The notes under the pieces are model-generated. The model did no database searches. It had not been told where the DNA came from and saw only the letters and a program-made list of their open reading frames with translations. From positions 1-53,119 of the forward strand of contig JAPLPK010000129.1 in assembly GCA_026400275.1 (NCBI GenBank): DNA of 53,119 nucleotides. Direction: 5' to 3'. Each line of letters begins with the position of its first letter. The first letter of the stretch is position 1. This document shows positions 1 through 12,754 of this stretch, one piece after another. The stretch is from Burkholderiales bacterium. Lineage in GTDB: Bacteria > Pseudomonadota > Gammaproteobacteria > Burkholderiales > Burkholderiaceae_C. The position numbers were made by a program, and so were the translations under genes.

Positions 1-197
<197 letters not shown>

Positions 198-355
198 TTA
201 AATAAAAATTGGGCGTGGCTTGGGGCGCACTAGTCTGTACAGCGGATTTTTGCACGGCTTTTGTGTTGCAGATGCGACGAGGTGTTGAATGTTTAGGGCT
301 TGTAACTATTCATACGTCTCGCGTAGGCCCAACGCGCGCCTTCCAAAACACCGCA

Positions 356-437
356 GAACTGGCTTTGCCAGGCTGCTGGTGTTGCCCCCTGCAAGGGGGT
401 TGGCGAAAAGTGCACAGCACTGGAGCCTGGGGGTGAG
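356..437 (+). repeat. Intergenic repeat family A, copy 1
   Basis: About 82 bp with blocks AACTGGCTTTGCCAGGC, CCCCCTGCAAGGGGG and GCCTGGGGGTGAG. The first two blocks are hairpins (CTGGC-TTT-GCCAG; CCCCC-TGCAA-GGGGG). An inverted copy is at 2996-3080, on the other side of kdsA-pyrG. This copy ends 3 bp from the kdsA stop codon, so transcripts leaving kdsA would contain it. It could act as a terminator or an mRNA-stabilising structure. I see no transposase and no clear target duplication. Confidence 0.8.
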
Positions 438-440
438 TCA

Positions 441-3136
<2,696 letters not shown>

Positions 3137-3150
3137 CTACATTGCCCGCC

Positions 3151-4404
3151 ATGAATCCCAACACACTTCATTCGGCGGATGGCGACCTGGCAGGCAAGCA
3201 CATCGTGCTGGGCCTCACCGGCGGCATCGCCTGCTACAAATCGGCCGAGCTGTGCCGGCTGCTGATCAAGCAGGGCGCAACGGTGCAGGTGGTGATGACC
3301 GAGGCGGCTGAGCAATTCATGACCCCCACCACCATGCAGGCGCTGAGCGGACGGCCGGTGTACACATCCCAGTGGGATGCGCGTGAGCCCAACACCATGC
3401 CGCACATCAACCTGAGCCGCGAGGCCGATGCCATCCTGATCGCGCCCTGCAGCGCCGACTTCATGGCGCGCCTGGTGCAGGGCCGGTCGGACGAATTGCT
3501 GAGCCTGCTGTGCCTGGCCCGGCCGATCGCCAAGGTGCCCTTGTTGATTGCCCCGGCGATGAACCGCGAAATGTGGGTGCACCCCGCCACCCAGCGCAAT
3601 ATGGCCCAACTGGCCGAAGACGGCGCGCATATGCTGGGCGTGGGCAACGGGCCGCAGGCCTGCGGCGAAACCGGCGATGGCCGCATGCTGGAGCCAGCCG
3701 AAATGCTGGAGGAGGTAGTTGCTTTCTTCGCGCCCAAACCGCTGGCCGGCCAGCGCCTGCTGGTCACGGCCGGGCCGACCTACGAGGCCATCGACCCAGT
3801 GCGTGGCATTACCAATCTGAGCAGCGGCAAGATGGGTTTTGCCATCGCCCGGGCGGCGCGCGAAGCCGGTGCCGAGGTGACCTTGGTCGCCGGACCGGTG
3901 GCTTTGGCTGCGCCGCGCGGCGTGAAACGCATCGATGTGAAATCTGCACAAAACATGCTTGCGGCGGTGGTGGAATCTGCGCAGGCAGCTACTATTTTCG
4001 TAGCAACTGCAGCGGTGGCCGACTGGCGACCGGCCCAGGCCGCCGAGCAGAAAATCAAGAAAGACGGCTCGGGCGCCACGCCCCAGCTGCAGTTTGTAGA
4101 GAACACCGACATCCTCGCCACCGTGGCCCAATCCGCCCGCGCTTTGAGCGGCGCCTTGTTTTGCGTGGGGTTCGCGGCCGAGAGCCAGGACCTGCTGGCC
4201 AACGCCCAGGCCAAGCGCAAGCGCAAGGGCGTGCCGCTGCTGGTGGGCAATATCGGCCCGGCTACGTTTGGTAAGGACGACAATGCCCTGCTGTTGGTGG
4301 ATGCGCACGGCGCCACCGAACTCCCCCATGCATCCAAATTGAGCTTGGCGCGCCGCCTGGTCGCCGAGATCGCTACCCGCATTTCTCCTGTACAGCCCTC
4401 ATGA
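3151..4404 (+). CDS. coaBC: Bifunctional phosphopantothenoylcysteine synthetase/decarboxylase
   Basis: CoaBC makes 4'-phosphopantetheine in coenzyme A synthesis: the CoaB domain joins cysteine to phosphopantothenate (with CTP) and the FMN-dependent CoaC domain decarboxylates the product. The 417-residue protein shows the CoaC domain first: [11 protein letters not shown], the active-site His in [16 protein letters not shown], and the catalytic Cys in [10 protein letters not shown]. CoaB follows: [30 protein letters not shown] and the lysine motif EQKIKKDG. I start at [11 protein letters not shown]; upstream in-frame codons lack conservation, and no strong ribosome site is visible. The stop overlaps the dut ATG (ATGA), suggesting an operon. 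Confidence 0.95.
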   Translation: MNPNTLHSADGDLAGKHIVLGLTGGIACYKSAELCRLLIKQGATVQVVMTEAAEQFMTPTTMQALSGRPVYTSQWDAREPNTMPHINLSREADAILIAPCSADFMARLVQGRSDELLSLLCLARPIAKVPLLIAPAMNREMWVHPATQRNMAQLAEDGAHMLGVGNGPQACGETGDGRMLEPAEMLEEVVAFFAPKPLAGQRLLVTAGPTYEAIDPVRGITNLSSGKMGFAIARAAREAGAEVTLVAGPVALAAPRGVKRIDVKSAQNMLAAVVESAQAATIFVATAAVADWRPAQAAEQKIKKDGSGATPQLQFVENTDILATVAQSARALSGALFCVGFAAESQDLLANAQAKRKRKGVPLLVGNIGPATFGKDDNALLLVDAHGATELPHASKLSLARRLVAEIATRISPVQPS

Positions 4405-4850
4405 AAATCGACGTTCGTATTCTTGACCCCCGTATGGCAGACCAGCTGCCTGCCTACGCCACCCCCGGCAGTGCCGGCCTGGACCTGCGCGCCTGCCTGG
4501 ACGAGCCGCTGACCCTGGCTGCCAACGCCTGGAAGCTGGTGCCCACCGGCATCGCCATTCACCTGGCCGACCCTGGCTATGCGGCGCTGATACTGCCGCG
4601 CTCCGGCCTGGGCCACAAGCACGGCATCGTGCTGGGCAACCTGGTGGGCTTGATAGACAGCGACTACCAGGGTCAGCTGATGGTCAGCGCCTGGAACCGC
4701 AGCACGGTGCCCTTCACCATCGACCCCATGGAGCGCCTGGCGCAGCTGGTCATCGTGCCGGTGGTGCAGGCGCAGTTCAATATCGTGGATGAATTCCCCA
4801 CTGCGTCGGAGCGGGGCGAGGGCGGTTACGGTTCTACCGGCAAGGCCTGA
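4401..4850 (+). CDS. dut: Deoxyuridine 5'-triphosphate nucleotidohydrolase (dUTPase)
   Basis: dUTPase hydrolyses dUTP to dUMP and pyrophosphate, keeping uracil out of DNA and feeding dTMP synthesis. The 149-residue protein has the five motifs of the trimeric family: [12 protein letters not shown] (I), [11 protein letters not shown] (II), GLIDSDYQG (III), [11 protein letters not shown] (IV) and the C-terminal arm [10 protein letters not shown] (V). It overlaps coaBC by 4 bp, an arrangement known in many proteobacteria. Its last 25 bp overlap the 3' end of murI on the opposite strand. Confidence 0.97.
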   Translation: MKIDVRILDPRMADQLPAYATPGSAGLDLRACLDEPLTLAANAWKLVPTGIAIHLADPGYAALILPRSGLGHKHGIVLGNLVGLIDSDYQGQLMVSAWNRSTVPFTIDPMERLAQLVIVPVVQAQFNIVDEFPTASERGEGGYGSTGKA

Positions 4851-5686
4851 TCGGGGCTGGCCGAGAAACTTGCAATAAAGGCCAGCTCGGTAGTGAAGCC
4901 CAGCCAGCGCTGGGCGGCGGCCTGCAGCACCGCCGGGTCGCCCGTGGTGGTGAGCTGGACCCGGCCCGGGCCGGCTGTGGCCAGGGTCTGCGCGGCCTCA
5001 AGCAGGCGGCGTGTCTGCCGTGCCACCGGTTCGCCGGTGGACAAGATTTGCACCTGCGGGCCCACCAAAGCCGCCAGCTGGTCTTGCACGAACACATAGT
5101 GGGTGCAGCCCAGCACCAGGGTATCGATCTGACCAGCTTGTGTGCCAAATTGGCCCATGGCGCTGATGTAATCTGCGCAGAGTGCTATTGTTTTTGAATT
5201 ATCGGATGACGCCACGCTGCGGCTGATGGAGTCCGCCAGGCCGTCGCAGGGCTGCACGATGTACTCGGCCTGGTCCTGCAGGCTGCGCCGCAGGGCGTCG
5301 AACTTGGCGCTGGTGACGGTGCCGCGGGTGCCGATCACGCCCACGCGCTTGGTTCTGCTGGCAGCGGCAGCGGGCTTCAGGCCGGGCTCCACGCCGATGA
5401 TGGGCAGGTCCGGGTGCTCGGCACGCAGCAGGGCCACTGCCGCCATAGTGGCAGTGTTGCAAGCAATCACCAGGGCCTTGATGCCGTAGCGGCTGCGCAG
5501 ATGCTGCGTCACCGCCCGGCTGCGGGCGATCACATAGGCGTCGCCGCGCTCGCCGTACGGCGCGTGCCCTCCGTCGTCCAGGTAGACGAAGTGCTCCAGC
5601 GGCAGCTCGGCGTGCAGCGCCTGCAAGACGCTGAGGCCGCCGACGCTGCTGTCGAAGACGCCTATGGGGGCGGTGCTCAGGTTCAA
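4826..5686 (-). CDS. murI: Glutamate racemase
   Basis: MurI converts L- to D-glutamate for peptidoglycan. The 286-residue protein has the N-terminal [13 protein letters not shown] motif (Asp12), the first catalytic Cys at about 76 in ACNTAT, and the second catalytic Cys194 with His196 in GCTHY. The usual GD/SGHAPYG loop is present as GGHAPYGER. Its ATG overlaps the fumarase stop by 4 bp, and its 3' end overlaps dut convergently by 25 bp. Residues around 158-170 ([11 protein letters not shown]) lie in a variable surface region and are encoded by sequence resembling the dispersed hairpin repeat. Regulation is not evident. Confidence 0.94.
   Translation of the reverse strand: MNLSTAPIGVFDSSVGGLSVLQALHAELPLEHFVYLDDGGHAPYGERGDAYVIARSRAVTQHLRSRYGIKALVIACNTATMAAVALLRAEHPDLPIIGVEPGLKPAAAASRTKRVGVIGTRGTVTSAKFDALRRSLQDQAEYIVQPCDGLADSISRSVASSDNSKTIALCADYISAMGQFGTQAGQIDTLVLGCTHYVFVQDQLAALVGPQVQILSTGEPVARQTRRLLEAAQTLATAGPGRVQLTTTGDPAVLQAAAQRWLGFTTELAFIASFSASPDQALPVEP
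5171..5203 (-). repeat. Repeat family B-like segment inside murI
   Basis: Read on the minus strand, AATTCAAAAACAATAGCACT followed by CTGCGCAGAT resembles the left half of the dispersed hairpin repeat (AT-rich run, ATAGC, then TGCGCA). It is in frame and adds no stop. The similarity is over about 30 bp only, so chance cannot be excluded. Confidence 0.4.
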
Positions 5687-7236
5687 GCGGCCGCTACCCC
5701 AATACCCTTAAATTCGCCGGTGGCGATCTTCTTTTGCCATTCGGCTGGGCCGGTGATGTGGGCGCTGGTGCCGCCCGCGTCCACTGCCACGGTGACGGGC
5801 ATGTCCACCACGTCGAATTCGTAGATGGCTTCCATGCCCATGTCGGCAAAGCCCACCACCTTGGCGGTCTTGATGGCCTTGCTCACCAGGTAGGCGGCGC
5901 CGCCCACGGCCATCAGGTAGGCGCTTTGGTGCTTCTTGATGGCTTCGATGGCGACCGGGCCGCGCTCGGCTTTGCCGATCATGGCGATCAGGCCGGTTTC
6001 GGCCAGCATCATTTCGGTGAAGCCGTCCATGCGGGTGGCGGTGGTGGGGCCGGCGGGACCCACGGCCTCGTCACGCACGGGGTCGACCGGGCCGACGTAG
6101 TAGATGACGCGGTTGGTGAAGTCCACCGGCAGCGGCTCGCCCTTGGCCAGCATGCCCTGGATGCGCTTGTGGGCGGCGTCCCGGCCGGTCAGCATCTTGC
6201 CGTTCAGCAGCAGGGTGTCGCCGGGTTTCCAGCTGGCGACTTCGGCCTTGGTCAGATTGTTCAGGTCCACCTTTTTGCTGGTTTTGTAGTCGGGCGTCCA
6301 GTTGACGTTGGGCCACAGGTCCAGCGACGGTGGGTCCAGGTAGACCGGGCCGCTGCCATCCATCACAAAGTGGGCGTGGCGGGTGGCGGCACAGTTGGGG
6401 ATCATGGCCACGGGCTTGCTGGCGGCGTGGGTGGGGTACATCTTGATCTTCACGTCCAGCACGGTGGTCAGGCCGCCCAGGCCTTGCGCGCCAATGCCCA
6501 GGGCGTTGACCTTTTCCATCAGCTCGATGCGCAGGGCTTCAACCTTGGTCAGCTCGGCGCCGGACGCCTTCTTGGCCTGCAGCTCGTACATGTCCAGGTC
6601 GTCCATCAGGCTTTCTTTGGCCATCAGCACGGCTTTTTCGGCGGTGCCGCCGATGCCTATGCCCAGCATGCCGGGCGGGCACCAGCCAGCGCCCATGGTG
6701 GGCACGGTCTTTAGCACCCAGTCGACGATGCTGTCGCCGGGGTTGAGCATGACCATCTTGCTCTTGTTCTCACTGCCGCCGCCCTTGGCTGCGACTGTGA
6801 CTTCCACGGTGTTGCCAGGCACGATCTCGGTGAAGATCACGGCGGGGGTGTTGTCCTTGGTGTTCTTGCGGTCGAAGTGGGGGTCGGCCACCACGCTGGC
6901 GCGCAAGGTGTTGTCGGGGTGGTTGTAGCCACGGCGCACGCCTTCGTTGATGGCGTCGTCCAGGCTGCCGGTGAAGCCTTCCCAGCGCACGTCCATGCCC
7001 ACTTTCAGGAAGACGTTGACGATGCCGGTGTCCTGGCAGATCGGACGCTGGCCGGTGGCGCTCATCTTGCTATTGGTCAGGATTTGCGCAATCGCGTCCT
7101 TGGCCGCCGGGCTTTGTTCGCGCTCAAAGGCGCGGGCCAGATGGGCGATGTAGTCAGCGGGGTGGTAGTAGCTGATGTACTGCAGCGCGGCAGCTACGGA
7201 TTCGATCAAGTCGGCTTGGCGGATGGACGTGCTCAT
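5683..7236 (-). CDS. Fumarate hydratase, class I (iron-sulfur)
   Basis: Class I fumarase hydrates fumarate to malate in the TCA cycle with an oxygen-sensitive [4Fe-4S] cluster. The 517-residue single-chain protein has the N-terminal alpha domain with the probable cluster cysteines in RPICQDTGIV, PNCAATRHAH and the GWCPPGMLGIGIGG segment, then the beta domain with TRMDGFTEMML and DAGGTSAHITGPAEW. Length and order match the fused FumA/FumB-like form. It overlaps murI by 4 bp. The class II enzyme FumC is encoded about 4 kb away, so the cell holds both types. fumA is the nearest name, but paralog naming is uncertain. Confidence 0.93.
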   Translation of the reverse strand: MSTSIRQADLIESVAAALQYISYYHPADYIAHLARAFEREQSPAAKDAIAQILTNSKMSATGQRPICQDTGIVNVFLKVGMDVRWEGFTGSLDDAINEGVRRGYNHPDNTLRASVVADPHFDRKNTKDNTPAVIFTEIVPGNTVEVTVAAKGGGSENKSKMVMLNPGDSIVDWVLKTVPTMGAGWCPPGMLGIGIGGTAEKAVLMAKESLMDDLDMYELQAKKASGAELTKVEALRIELMEKVNALGIGAQGLGGLTTVLDVKIKMYPTHAASKPVAMIPNCAATRHAHFVMDGSGPVYLDPPSLDLWPNVNWTPDYKTSKKVDLNNLTKAEVASWKPGDTLLLNGKMLTGRDAAHKRIQGMLAKGEPLPVDFTNRVIYYVGPVDPVRDEAVGPAGPTTATRMDGFTEMMLAETGLIAMIGKAERGPVAIEAIKKHQSAYLMAVGGAAYLVSKAIKTAKVVGFADMGMEAIYEFDVVDMPVTVAVDAGGTSAHITGPAEWQKKIATGEFKGIGVAAA

Positions 7237-7351
7237 GGTGGGGTCAGTAGTTGTGGGGAAACCCTAGGATTATCTCTGTTGCGATGGGTTAACGTTCTTG
7301 GCAGCCAAGCACGGGCTGGTACTTTGTTTTAATTTTCAGAATCGAGGGCTC

Positions 7352-8896
7352 ATGCAAATCTTTAACCACATGAAAGTCATGACCCGGTTGAATCTGGTGT
7401 TTGGCTTGGTGCTGGCGTTACTGGCGCTGGTCATCGCGGTGGCTTGGGTGCGCCTGGGCGACCTGGGGCAGATCAACCAGCGCATGGTGGACGAGGGCTT
7501 TGTCAAAACAGCGGCGGCTGCCCGCATCAATGTGGCGACCCGGACCATTGCGCGGCGTACCGTAGAGCTGTTCTTTGCAGTGGACAAGGCGCAGGAAGAC
7601 AAGACGGTGGCAGACATCGAAGGCGAAAAGAAGCAGATCGCCGATGCTTTGCAAGCCCTGGCGCGGCTGGAGGGCTCCACCGAAGGCAGCGCCATGGTGG
7701 CGGCAATCGAAGCCAACCGCAAGAAGCATGCGGACTCGTTTGCCAAGCTGCTGCATTCCATTGCGGAAGAAGAGCTGCCCGATGCACGCAAGGAATCCAA
7801 GGAGCAGACCCTGCCCACCCTGGATGCCATGCAAGCCCAGGTAGAAGCGTTGGTGGGTAAGCAGAAAGAGCAGGCCGATGCCGATGCGGCGTACGTGCTG
7901 CAGCGTATCCGCACCACCCGCAGTTTGCTTTTGGGCCTGGGGCTGGCGGCCTTGCTGCTGGGCAGCGGCGCTGCATTTGCGATGGGGCGCAGCATTGTGC
8001 GGCCGCTGAACCAGGCGGTGCTGCTTTCCGAGGCCATCGCCACAGGCGACTTCAGCCAGAAGTTTGAGGTGCAGGACGGTGGTGAGTTTGGCCGCTTGCT
8101 CGGCTCCATGGGCGATATGGAGGCCAAGCTCAGCGATCTGGTGTCGCGCATCAAGGATGCGGCGGGCTTGATTACCGTGGCCTCTCACGAGATCGCGCAG
8201 GGCAATGCCGAACTTTCGCAGCGCACTGAGTCCCAGGCGTCTTCGCTGCAGAAAACATCCTCCAGCATGCAGCAGTTCACCGCCACGGTGCGTGAAAACG
8301 CGCAGCGGGCCCAGAGTGCGAACGGACTGGCCGGCAATGCGTCACAGATCGCGTTGCGCGGCGGCGCCGTGGTGGGCGAGGTGGTGGAAACCATGGACGC
8401 GATCAGCGCCAGCTCCAAGAAAATTGTGGACATCATCGGTGCGATCGAAGGCATCGCCTTCCAGACCAACATCCTGGCCCTGAATGCGGCGGTAGAAGCG
8501 GCGCGCGCGGGTGAGCAGGGGCGGGGTTTTGCGGTGGTGGCCAGTGAGGTGCGCAACCTGGCCCAGCGCAGTGCCGAAGCCGCCAAAGAGATCCGGGGGC
8601 TGATCGGCAATTCCGTGGCCCAGGTAGAAAGTGGCTCTCTGCGCGTCGGGCAGGCAGGCCGCACCATGCAGGAAATTGTGCAGGCCGTTCAGCAGGTCAC
8701 CGGTGTGTTGGCTGAAATGACGGACGCGTCGGTGCAGCAAAGCGACGGCATCGAGCACGTCAACCAGGCGGTCATGGAGCTGGAGCTGGTGACGCAGCAA
8801 AACGCGTCGCTGGTCGATGAAACCGCCTCGGCGGCAACGGCCATGGCGGAGCAGGTGGACCGTTTGCAAACGGCTGTGGATGCCTTCAAGGTTTAG
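7352..8896 (+). CDS. Methyl-accepting chemotaxis protein
   Basis: An inner-membrane chemoreceptor of 514 residues that signals to the CheA/CheW complex. From the N-terminus: a short cytoplasmic tail, membrane helix at about 14-33 ([19 protein letters not shown]), a periplasmic four-helix-bundle-type sensor to about 190, a second membrane helix ([18 protein letters not shown]), HAMP domain, then the long signalling coiled coil with the conserved hairpin tip [19 protein letters not shown]. There is no C-terminal CheR-tethering pentapeptide. The ligand cannot be predicted. The start MQIFNHMK has a GAGGG-type ribosome site 6-10 bases upstream. It is divergent from the fumarase gene and ends before a hairpin repeat. 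Confidence 0.93.
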   Translation: MQIFNHMKVMTRLNLVFGLVLALLALVIAVAWVRLGDLGQINQRMVDEGFVKTAAAARINVATRTIARRTVELFFAVDKAQEDKTVADIEGEKKQIADALQALARLEGSTEGSAMVAAIEANRKKHADSFAKLLHSIAEEELPDARKESKEQTLPTLDAMQAQVEALVGKQKEQADADAAYVLQRIRTTRSLLLGLGLAALLLGSGAAFAMGRSIVRPLNQAVLLSEAIATGDFSQKFEVQDGGEFGRLLGSMGDMEAKLSDLVSRIKDAAGLITVASHEIAQGNAELSQRTESQASSLQKTSSSMQQFTATVRENAQRAQSANGLAGNASQIALRGGAVVGEVVETMDAISASSKKIVDIIGAIEGIAFQTNILALNAAVEAARAGEQGRGFAVVASEVRNLAQRSAEAAKEIRGLIGNSVAQVESGSLRVGQAGRTMQEIVQAVQQVTGVLAEMTDASVQQSDGIEHVNQAVMELELVTQQNASLVDETASAATAMAEQVDRLQTAVDAFKV

Positions 8897-8913
8897 CCAT
8901 CAGTCTTGGTGAA

Positions 8914-8974
8914 TGCTATATAAAGAATAGCTGCAATCGTAGGTTTTGCTTGCGCTAGCGGCCTATTTTTTATA
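8914..8974 (+). repeat. Repeat family B copy downstream of the chemoreceptor
   Basis: GCTATATAAAGAATAGCTGC, then a spacer, then GCTTGCGCTAGCGGCCTA and a T-run. It shares the GCTAT start, the TAGCTGC block, the GCGCTAG(C/A)GGC block and the T-run with copies at 11105, 12685, 27447 and 53039. Its position right after the receptor stop suggests a terminator role, but pairing is less regular here than in other copies. Confidence 0.6.
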
Positions 8975-9125
8975 AACCATGTAGTTCGGCTTGGCACCAT
9001 TGCCAAGCCAGCCTGGGTTGTGACAGTCAAAAAACTGACACATGCGCTTCCTATGATTCCGGTTACATGTGTTGCACGCCTGCTGCTGCAACGCTGCCGA
9101 ATCTCATAAACCCACGGAAGTCTCC

Positions 9126-11069
9126 ATGTCTGAATTGAACCTTGCTTCGCGCCGCAGTGCCCTGAAATTCCTGGTCACCGCGCCCATGTTGCCCTTGGGC
9201 GCTTTCGCCACCACGTCGTTGCTGTCGGGCTGCGCCACCACGGCGCCGAGCACGGCCGGTTTTGCGTCGGCCAGCTTCACCGGCATGGCCGCACCCACGC
9301 TGGCCAACCCGGCCGCCATGGCGACCATGGCCGTGGGCTCGACCCTGAACATCACTTACAAAGACAACACCACACAAAGCTACAAGCTGGCCTACCAGCC
9401 TTTCTTTGTGACCGGCGACATGGTGCCGGACGGCAAGGGCGGCAAGGTGCTGGCCGGTGGCTATTTCGACATCCGCAACCAGCCGATTCTGGACAAGTCG
9501 GTGGCCGGCAAGGAACGCCATTTCTACTCGGACTGCCCGGATGGCTCCTCGATGCTGAGCCTGCCCAATGCGAATGTTCCCGGCATCCAGGGCAAGGCCG
9601 TGTTTGCTGTGGTGCAGTTTGAATACACCACCCGCGACCAGGCCGGTGCCGATGCCTACGGCACGCTGCCGTCGCCCATCGCCGTGCTGACCCTGGACCA
9701 GGACCAAAAGACCGGCAAGCTCAGCCTGGTGAAGTACCACAACGTGGACACCTCCAGCGCCCACGGCCTGTGGATCACCTGCGGCGCCAGCCTGTCGCCC
9801 TGGAACACCCATTTGTCCAGCGAAGAATACGAGCCCAACGCGCCCTTCATCGACGAAGTCAAGCACTTCAAGACCTTCAGCAAGAACCTGTTTGGCGACG
9901 AAAACAAGGCCAACCCCTACCACTACGGCCACCTGCCGGAAGTGACCGTCAACCCCGACGGCACCGGCTCCATCAAGAAGCATTACTGCCTGGGCCGTAT
10001 TTCGCACGAGCTGATCCAGGTCATGCCCGACAACCGCACGGCGCTGATGGGCGATGACTTCACCAACGGCGGCCTGTTCATGTTCGTGGCCGACAAGGAA
10101 AAAGACCTGTCCGCCGGCACGCTGTACGTGGCCAGCCTGGATTCCGGCTTCTCGGTGGACCCGGCCGCTGCCGGTGCCAGCGTGTACTGGATCAAGCTGG
10201 GCCATGCCACCAGCGCCGAGATCGAGCAAATGGCCAACACCCTGAAGCCCGCCGACATCATGGACGTGCGCAAGGCCGACCCCAAGGACGCCAGCTTCAC
10301 CCAGGTCTTCATCGACGGCGTGGCCAACTGGGTCAAGGTCAAGCCCGGCATGGAAAAAGCCGCAGCCTTCCTGGAAACCCACCGCTACGCCGGTGTGATG
10401 GGCGGCACCATGGCCTTCACCAAGATGGAAGGCACCACCGTCAACATCAAGGACAAGGTGGCGTATTCCGCGCTGTCCTACATCCAGAACTCCATGGTCA
10501 AGGGCGGCAAGGGCTGGACGGCTGGCAGCGGCATCGCCGTCAGCAAGGCCCTGGTGGCCGGCGCCGTGGTCGAGCACAAGCTGGCCGGCGGCCAGAAGGA
10601 CATTTTGGGTGCCGCCATCCAGAGCGAATGGGTGCCTACCGCCACCAAGACCCTGCTGGCCGGTGAGGACATTGCCGCCGACGCCATGGGCAACCTGGCC
10701 CACATCGACAAGATCGCCAACCCCGACAACCTGAAGTTCTCGGAAAAGCTGCGCACCCTGTTCATCGGCGAAGACACCAGCTTGCACGTCAACAACTACC
10801 TGTGGGCCGACAACGTGGACACCAAGTCGCTAAGCCGCGTGCTGTCCACCCCCGCCGGCGCTGAATCCACCGGTCTGCACGCGGTGGACGAGATCAACGG
10901 CTGGACCTATGTGATGAGCAACTTCCAGCACGCTGGTGACTGGCTGCCCCCGCTGCATGGCAAGGTGCAAGCCGTGTTGGACCCGCTGGTGCGCGCCAAC
11001 TACAAAGACCGCTTCGGCGCTGCCGTGGGCTACCTGACGGCCGACCCGGTGGCTATCAAGCTGGGTTAA
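9126..11069 (+). CDS. PhoX-family (DUF839) phosphatase, Tat-exported
   Basis: A 647-residue secreted protein of the PhoX/DUF839 family; known members are Ca/Fe-dependent periplasmic alkaline phosphatases that release phosphate from phosphoesters. The N-terminus carries a twin-arginine-like signal (SRRSALKFLV), a hydrophobic stretch and a lipobox-like LLSGC, so it may be a Tat lipoprotein. Family features: HGLWITCGASLSPW followed by NTHLSSEEYEPNA, which corresponds to the metal-binding acidic motif, FGDENKANPYHYGH, and DNRTALMGDD. I chose the start MSELNLASRR, just before the twin arginines. No clear Pho box was found upstream. It ends at a strong terminator. Substrate is not provable from sequence. 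Confidence 0.85.
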   Translation: MSELNLASRRSALKFLVTAPMLPLGAFATTSLLSGCATTAPSTAGFASASFTGMAAPTLANPAAMATMAVGSTLNITYKDNTTQSYKLAYQPFFVTGDMVPDGKGGKVLAGGYFDIRNQPILDKSVAGKERHFYSDCPDGSSMLSLPNANVPGIQGKAVFAVVQFEYTTRDQAGADAYGTLPSPIAVLTLDQDQKTGKLSLVKYHNVDTSSAHGLWITCGASLSPWNTHLSSEEYEPNAPFIDEVKHFKTFSKNLFGDENKANPYHYGHLPEVTVNPDGTGSIKKHYCLGRISHELIQVMPDNRTALMGDDFTNGGLFMFVADKEKDLSAGTLYVASLDSGFSVDPAAAGASVYWIKLGHATSAEIEQMANTLKPADIMDVRKADPKDASFTQVFIDGVANWVKVKPGMEKAAAFLETHRYAGVMGGTMAFTKMEGTTVNIKDKVAYSALSYIQNSMVKGGKGWTAGSGIAVSKALVAGAVVEHKLAGGQKDILGAAIQSEWVPTATKTLLAGEDIAADAMGNLAHIDKIANPDNLKFSEKLRTLFIGEDTSLHVNNYLWADNVDTKSLSRVLSTPAGAESTGLHAVDEINGWTYVMSNFQHAGDWLPPLHGKVQAVLDPLVRANYKDRFGAAVGYLTADPVAIKLG

Positions 11070-11104
11070 GCGCCCGCACAGCCCCTGCTTGTGGGGGCTT
11101 GGTT

Positions 11105-11161
11105 GCTATATAAATAGGAGCTTCTAGCGCAGGTGGTTACTGCGCTAGAAGCTTTTTTTAT
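11105..11161 (+). terminator. Rho-independent terminator made from repeat family B
   Basis: A perfect 14-bp stem (AGCTTCTAGCGCAG at 11119-11132 with CTGCGCTAGAAGCT at 11140-11153), a 7-base loop and a run of seven T form a textbook terminator for the phosphatase gene. The left part GCTATATAAATAGGAGC matches the dispersed repeat family, so the terminator is a copy of that repeat. Confidence 0.9.
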
Positions 11162-11278
11162 GGCTCAAATGCTGCTCCCGCGTTTTCGCCAGGCAGCCGC
11201 ACCCGCTCCGTGGTTATGCGGGTCATTGCTACTATTTGCGACCTTCCACACCTGCGGCATTGGCCCGCCCCGCCCCCC

Positions 11279-12670
11279 ATGCACACCCCCACCCGTTCCG
11301 AGCGCGATACCTTCGGCCCCATAGCTGTGCCGGCCGACAAACTGTGGGGCGCGCAGACCCAGCGTTCGCTGCAGAACTTCGACATTTCGGGCGAGCAGCA
11401 GCCGCGTGAAATCATCCGCGCGCTGGCCCAGGTCAAGCGGGCCTCTGCGGTGGTGAACCACGCGCTGGGCCTGCAGGATGCGCAGAAAACCCAGGCCATC
11501 GTGGCGGCTGCCGACGAGGTGATTGCCGGCCGGCACCCGCACGAATTCCCGCTGGTGGTGTGGCAGACCGGCTCGGGTACGCAAACCAACATGAACGTTA
11601 ACGAAGTGCTGGCTAACCGCGCCAGCGAGCTGCTGGGTGGCGAGCGCGGCGAGGGCCGGCTGGTGCACCCCAATGACGACGTGAACCGCAGCCAGTCCAG
11701 CAACGACGTATTCCCCACCGCCATGCATGTTGCTGCGGTGGATGCGCTGACCCACAAGCTGCTGCCAGCGATTGAAAAGCTGCGCGCCACGCTGGCCCAG
11801 AAATCCGCCGAATTTGCCGACATCGTCAAAATTGGCCGCACCCATCTGCAAGACGCCACGCCGCTGACCTTGGGCCAAGAATTCTCGGGCTACGTGGCCC
11901 AGCTGGAACACGGCGCGCGCCATGTGCAGGCGGCCCTGCCGCACCTGTGTGAACTGGCGCTGGGCGGCACGGCGGTAGGCACCGGGCTGAACGCCCCCAA
12001 GGGCTATGCCGAGCAGGCCGCCGCCGAGCTGGCGCGCCTGACCGGCCTGCCGTTTGTGACGGCACCCAACAAGTTCGAAGCCCTGGCCAGCTGCGACGCG
12101 CTGGTGCATGCCCATGGCGCGCTCAAAACCCTGGCTGCCAGCCTGGTGAAGATAGCCAACGATGTGCGTTGGCTGGCCAGCGGCCCGCGCAGTGGCATCG
12201 GCGAGCTGAGCATCCCGGAGAACGAACCCGGCTCCAGCATCATGCCGGGCAAGGTCAACCCCACACAGAGCGAGGCCCTGACCATGCTGGCGGCCCAGGT
12301 GTTTGGCAACGACGTGGCCATCAACTTCGGCGGTGCGTCGGGCAACTTCGAGCTGAACGTGTTTCGCCCGATGGTGGCGCACAACTTCTTGCAGAGCGTG
12401 CGCCTGTTGGCCGACGGCATGGTCAGCTTCAACGACCACTGCGCCGTGGGCATAGAGCCAAACCGCGAGCGCATCACCGCGCTGGTGAACAGCTCACTGA
12501 TGCTGGTGACGGCGCTGAACACCCACATCGGTTACGACAAGGCCGCCTTCATCGCCAAGAAGGCGCATAAGGAAGGCAGCAGCCTGCGCGAGGCGGCTGT
12601 GGCGTCTGGCCATGTGACGGGCGAGCAGTTCGACCAATGGGTGGTGCCCGGCAACATGGTGGGGCGCTGA
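11279..12670 (+). CDS. fumC: Fumarate hydratase, class II
   Basis: FumC is the oxygen-stable, cofactor-free fumarase of the TCA cycle, useful under iron limitation or oxidative stress. The 463-residue length is typical. Seen motifs: the fumarase/aspartase superfamily segments [47 protein letters not shown] and the signature [14 protein letters not shown] begin at [13 protein letters not shown] because the superfamily's conserved N-terminus (RxExDxxGxxxVPxxxxWGAQT) starts there; upstream in-frame codons belong to the preceding terminator and spacer. It follows the phosphatase terminator, so it probably has its own promoter. It is convergent with ackA. Confidence 0.96.
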   Translation: MHTPTRSERDTFGPIAVPADKLWGAQTQRSLQNFDISGEQQPREIIRALAQVKRASAVVNHALGLQDAQKTQAIVAAADEVIAGRHPHEFPLVVWQTGSGTQTNMNVNEVLANRASELLGGERGEGRLVHPNDDVNRSQSSNDVFPTAMHVAAVDALTHKLLPAIEKLRATLAQKSAEFADIVKIGRTHLQDATPLTLGQEFSGYVAQLEHGARHVQAALPHLCELALGGTAVGTGLNAPKGYAEQAAAELARLTGLPFVTAPNKFEALASCDALVHAHGALKTLAASLVKIANDVRWLASGPRSGIGELSIPENEPGSSIMPGKVNPTQSEALTMLAAQVFGNDVAINFGGASGNFELNVFRPMVAHNFLQSVRLLADGMVSFNDHCAVGIEPNRERITALVNSSLMLVTALNTHIGYDKAAFIAKKAHKEGSSLREAAVASGHVTGEQFDQWVVPGNMVGR

Positions 12671-12684
12671 ACCGGGGTGCTCCT

Positions 12685-12733
12685 GAATTAATAGCTGCTT
12701 GCGCAGCTACATCCTGCGCTGTAGACCTAAAAC
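12685..12733 (+). repeat. Repeat family B copy between convergent fumC and ackA
   Basis: GAATTAATAGCTGCTTGCGC followed by AGCTACATCCTGCGCTGTAG. It contains a perfect small hairpin, AGCTGC-TTGC-GCAGCT (12693-12708), and a second arm pair CTACA/TGTAG. Being between two converging genes, it may help terminate both. There is no long T-run. Confidence 0.6.
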
Positions 12734-12754
12734 GCTGGTGGTGTGAAGATGGGC

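Noticed and set aside
3973-4012. Repeat-like CTGCGCAGGCAGCTACTATT followed by TTCGTAGC inside coaBC
   Set aside because: The encoded residues ([10 protein letters not shown]) are conserved in CoaB proteins, so the similarity to the hairpin repeat is probably chance.
9019-9045. Possible Pho box or dyad (TGTGACAG...CTGACACA) before the PhoX-like gene
   Set aside because: Spacing of the TGTCA elements is about 15 bp and not the 11 bp of known Pho boxes; only an imperfect dyad remains.
9063-10787. Open frame of 574 codons antisense to the PhoX-like gene
   Set aside because: A shadow frame of a long GC-rich gene with no recognisable protein features.
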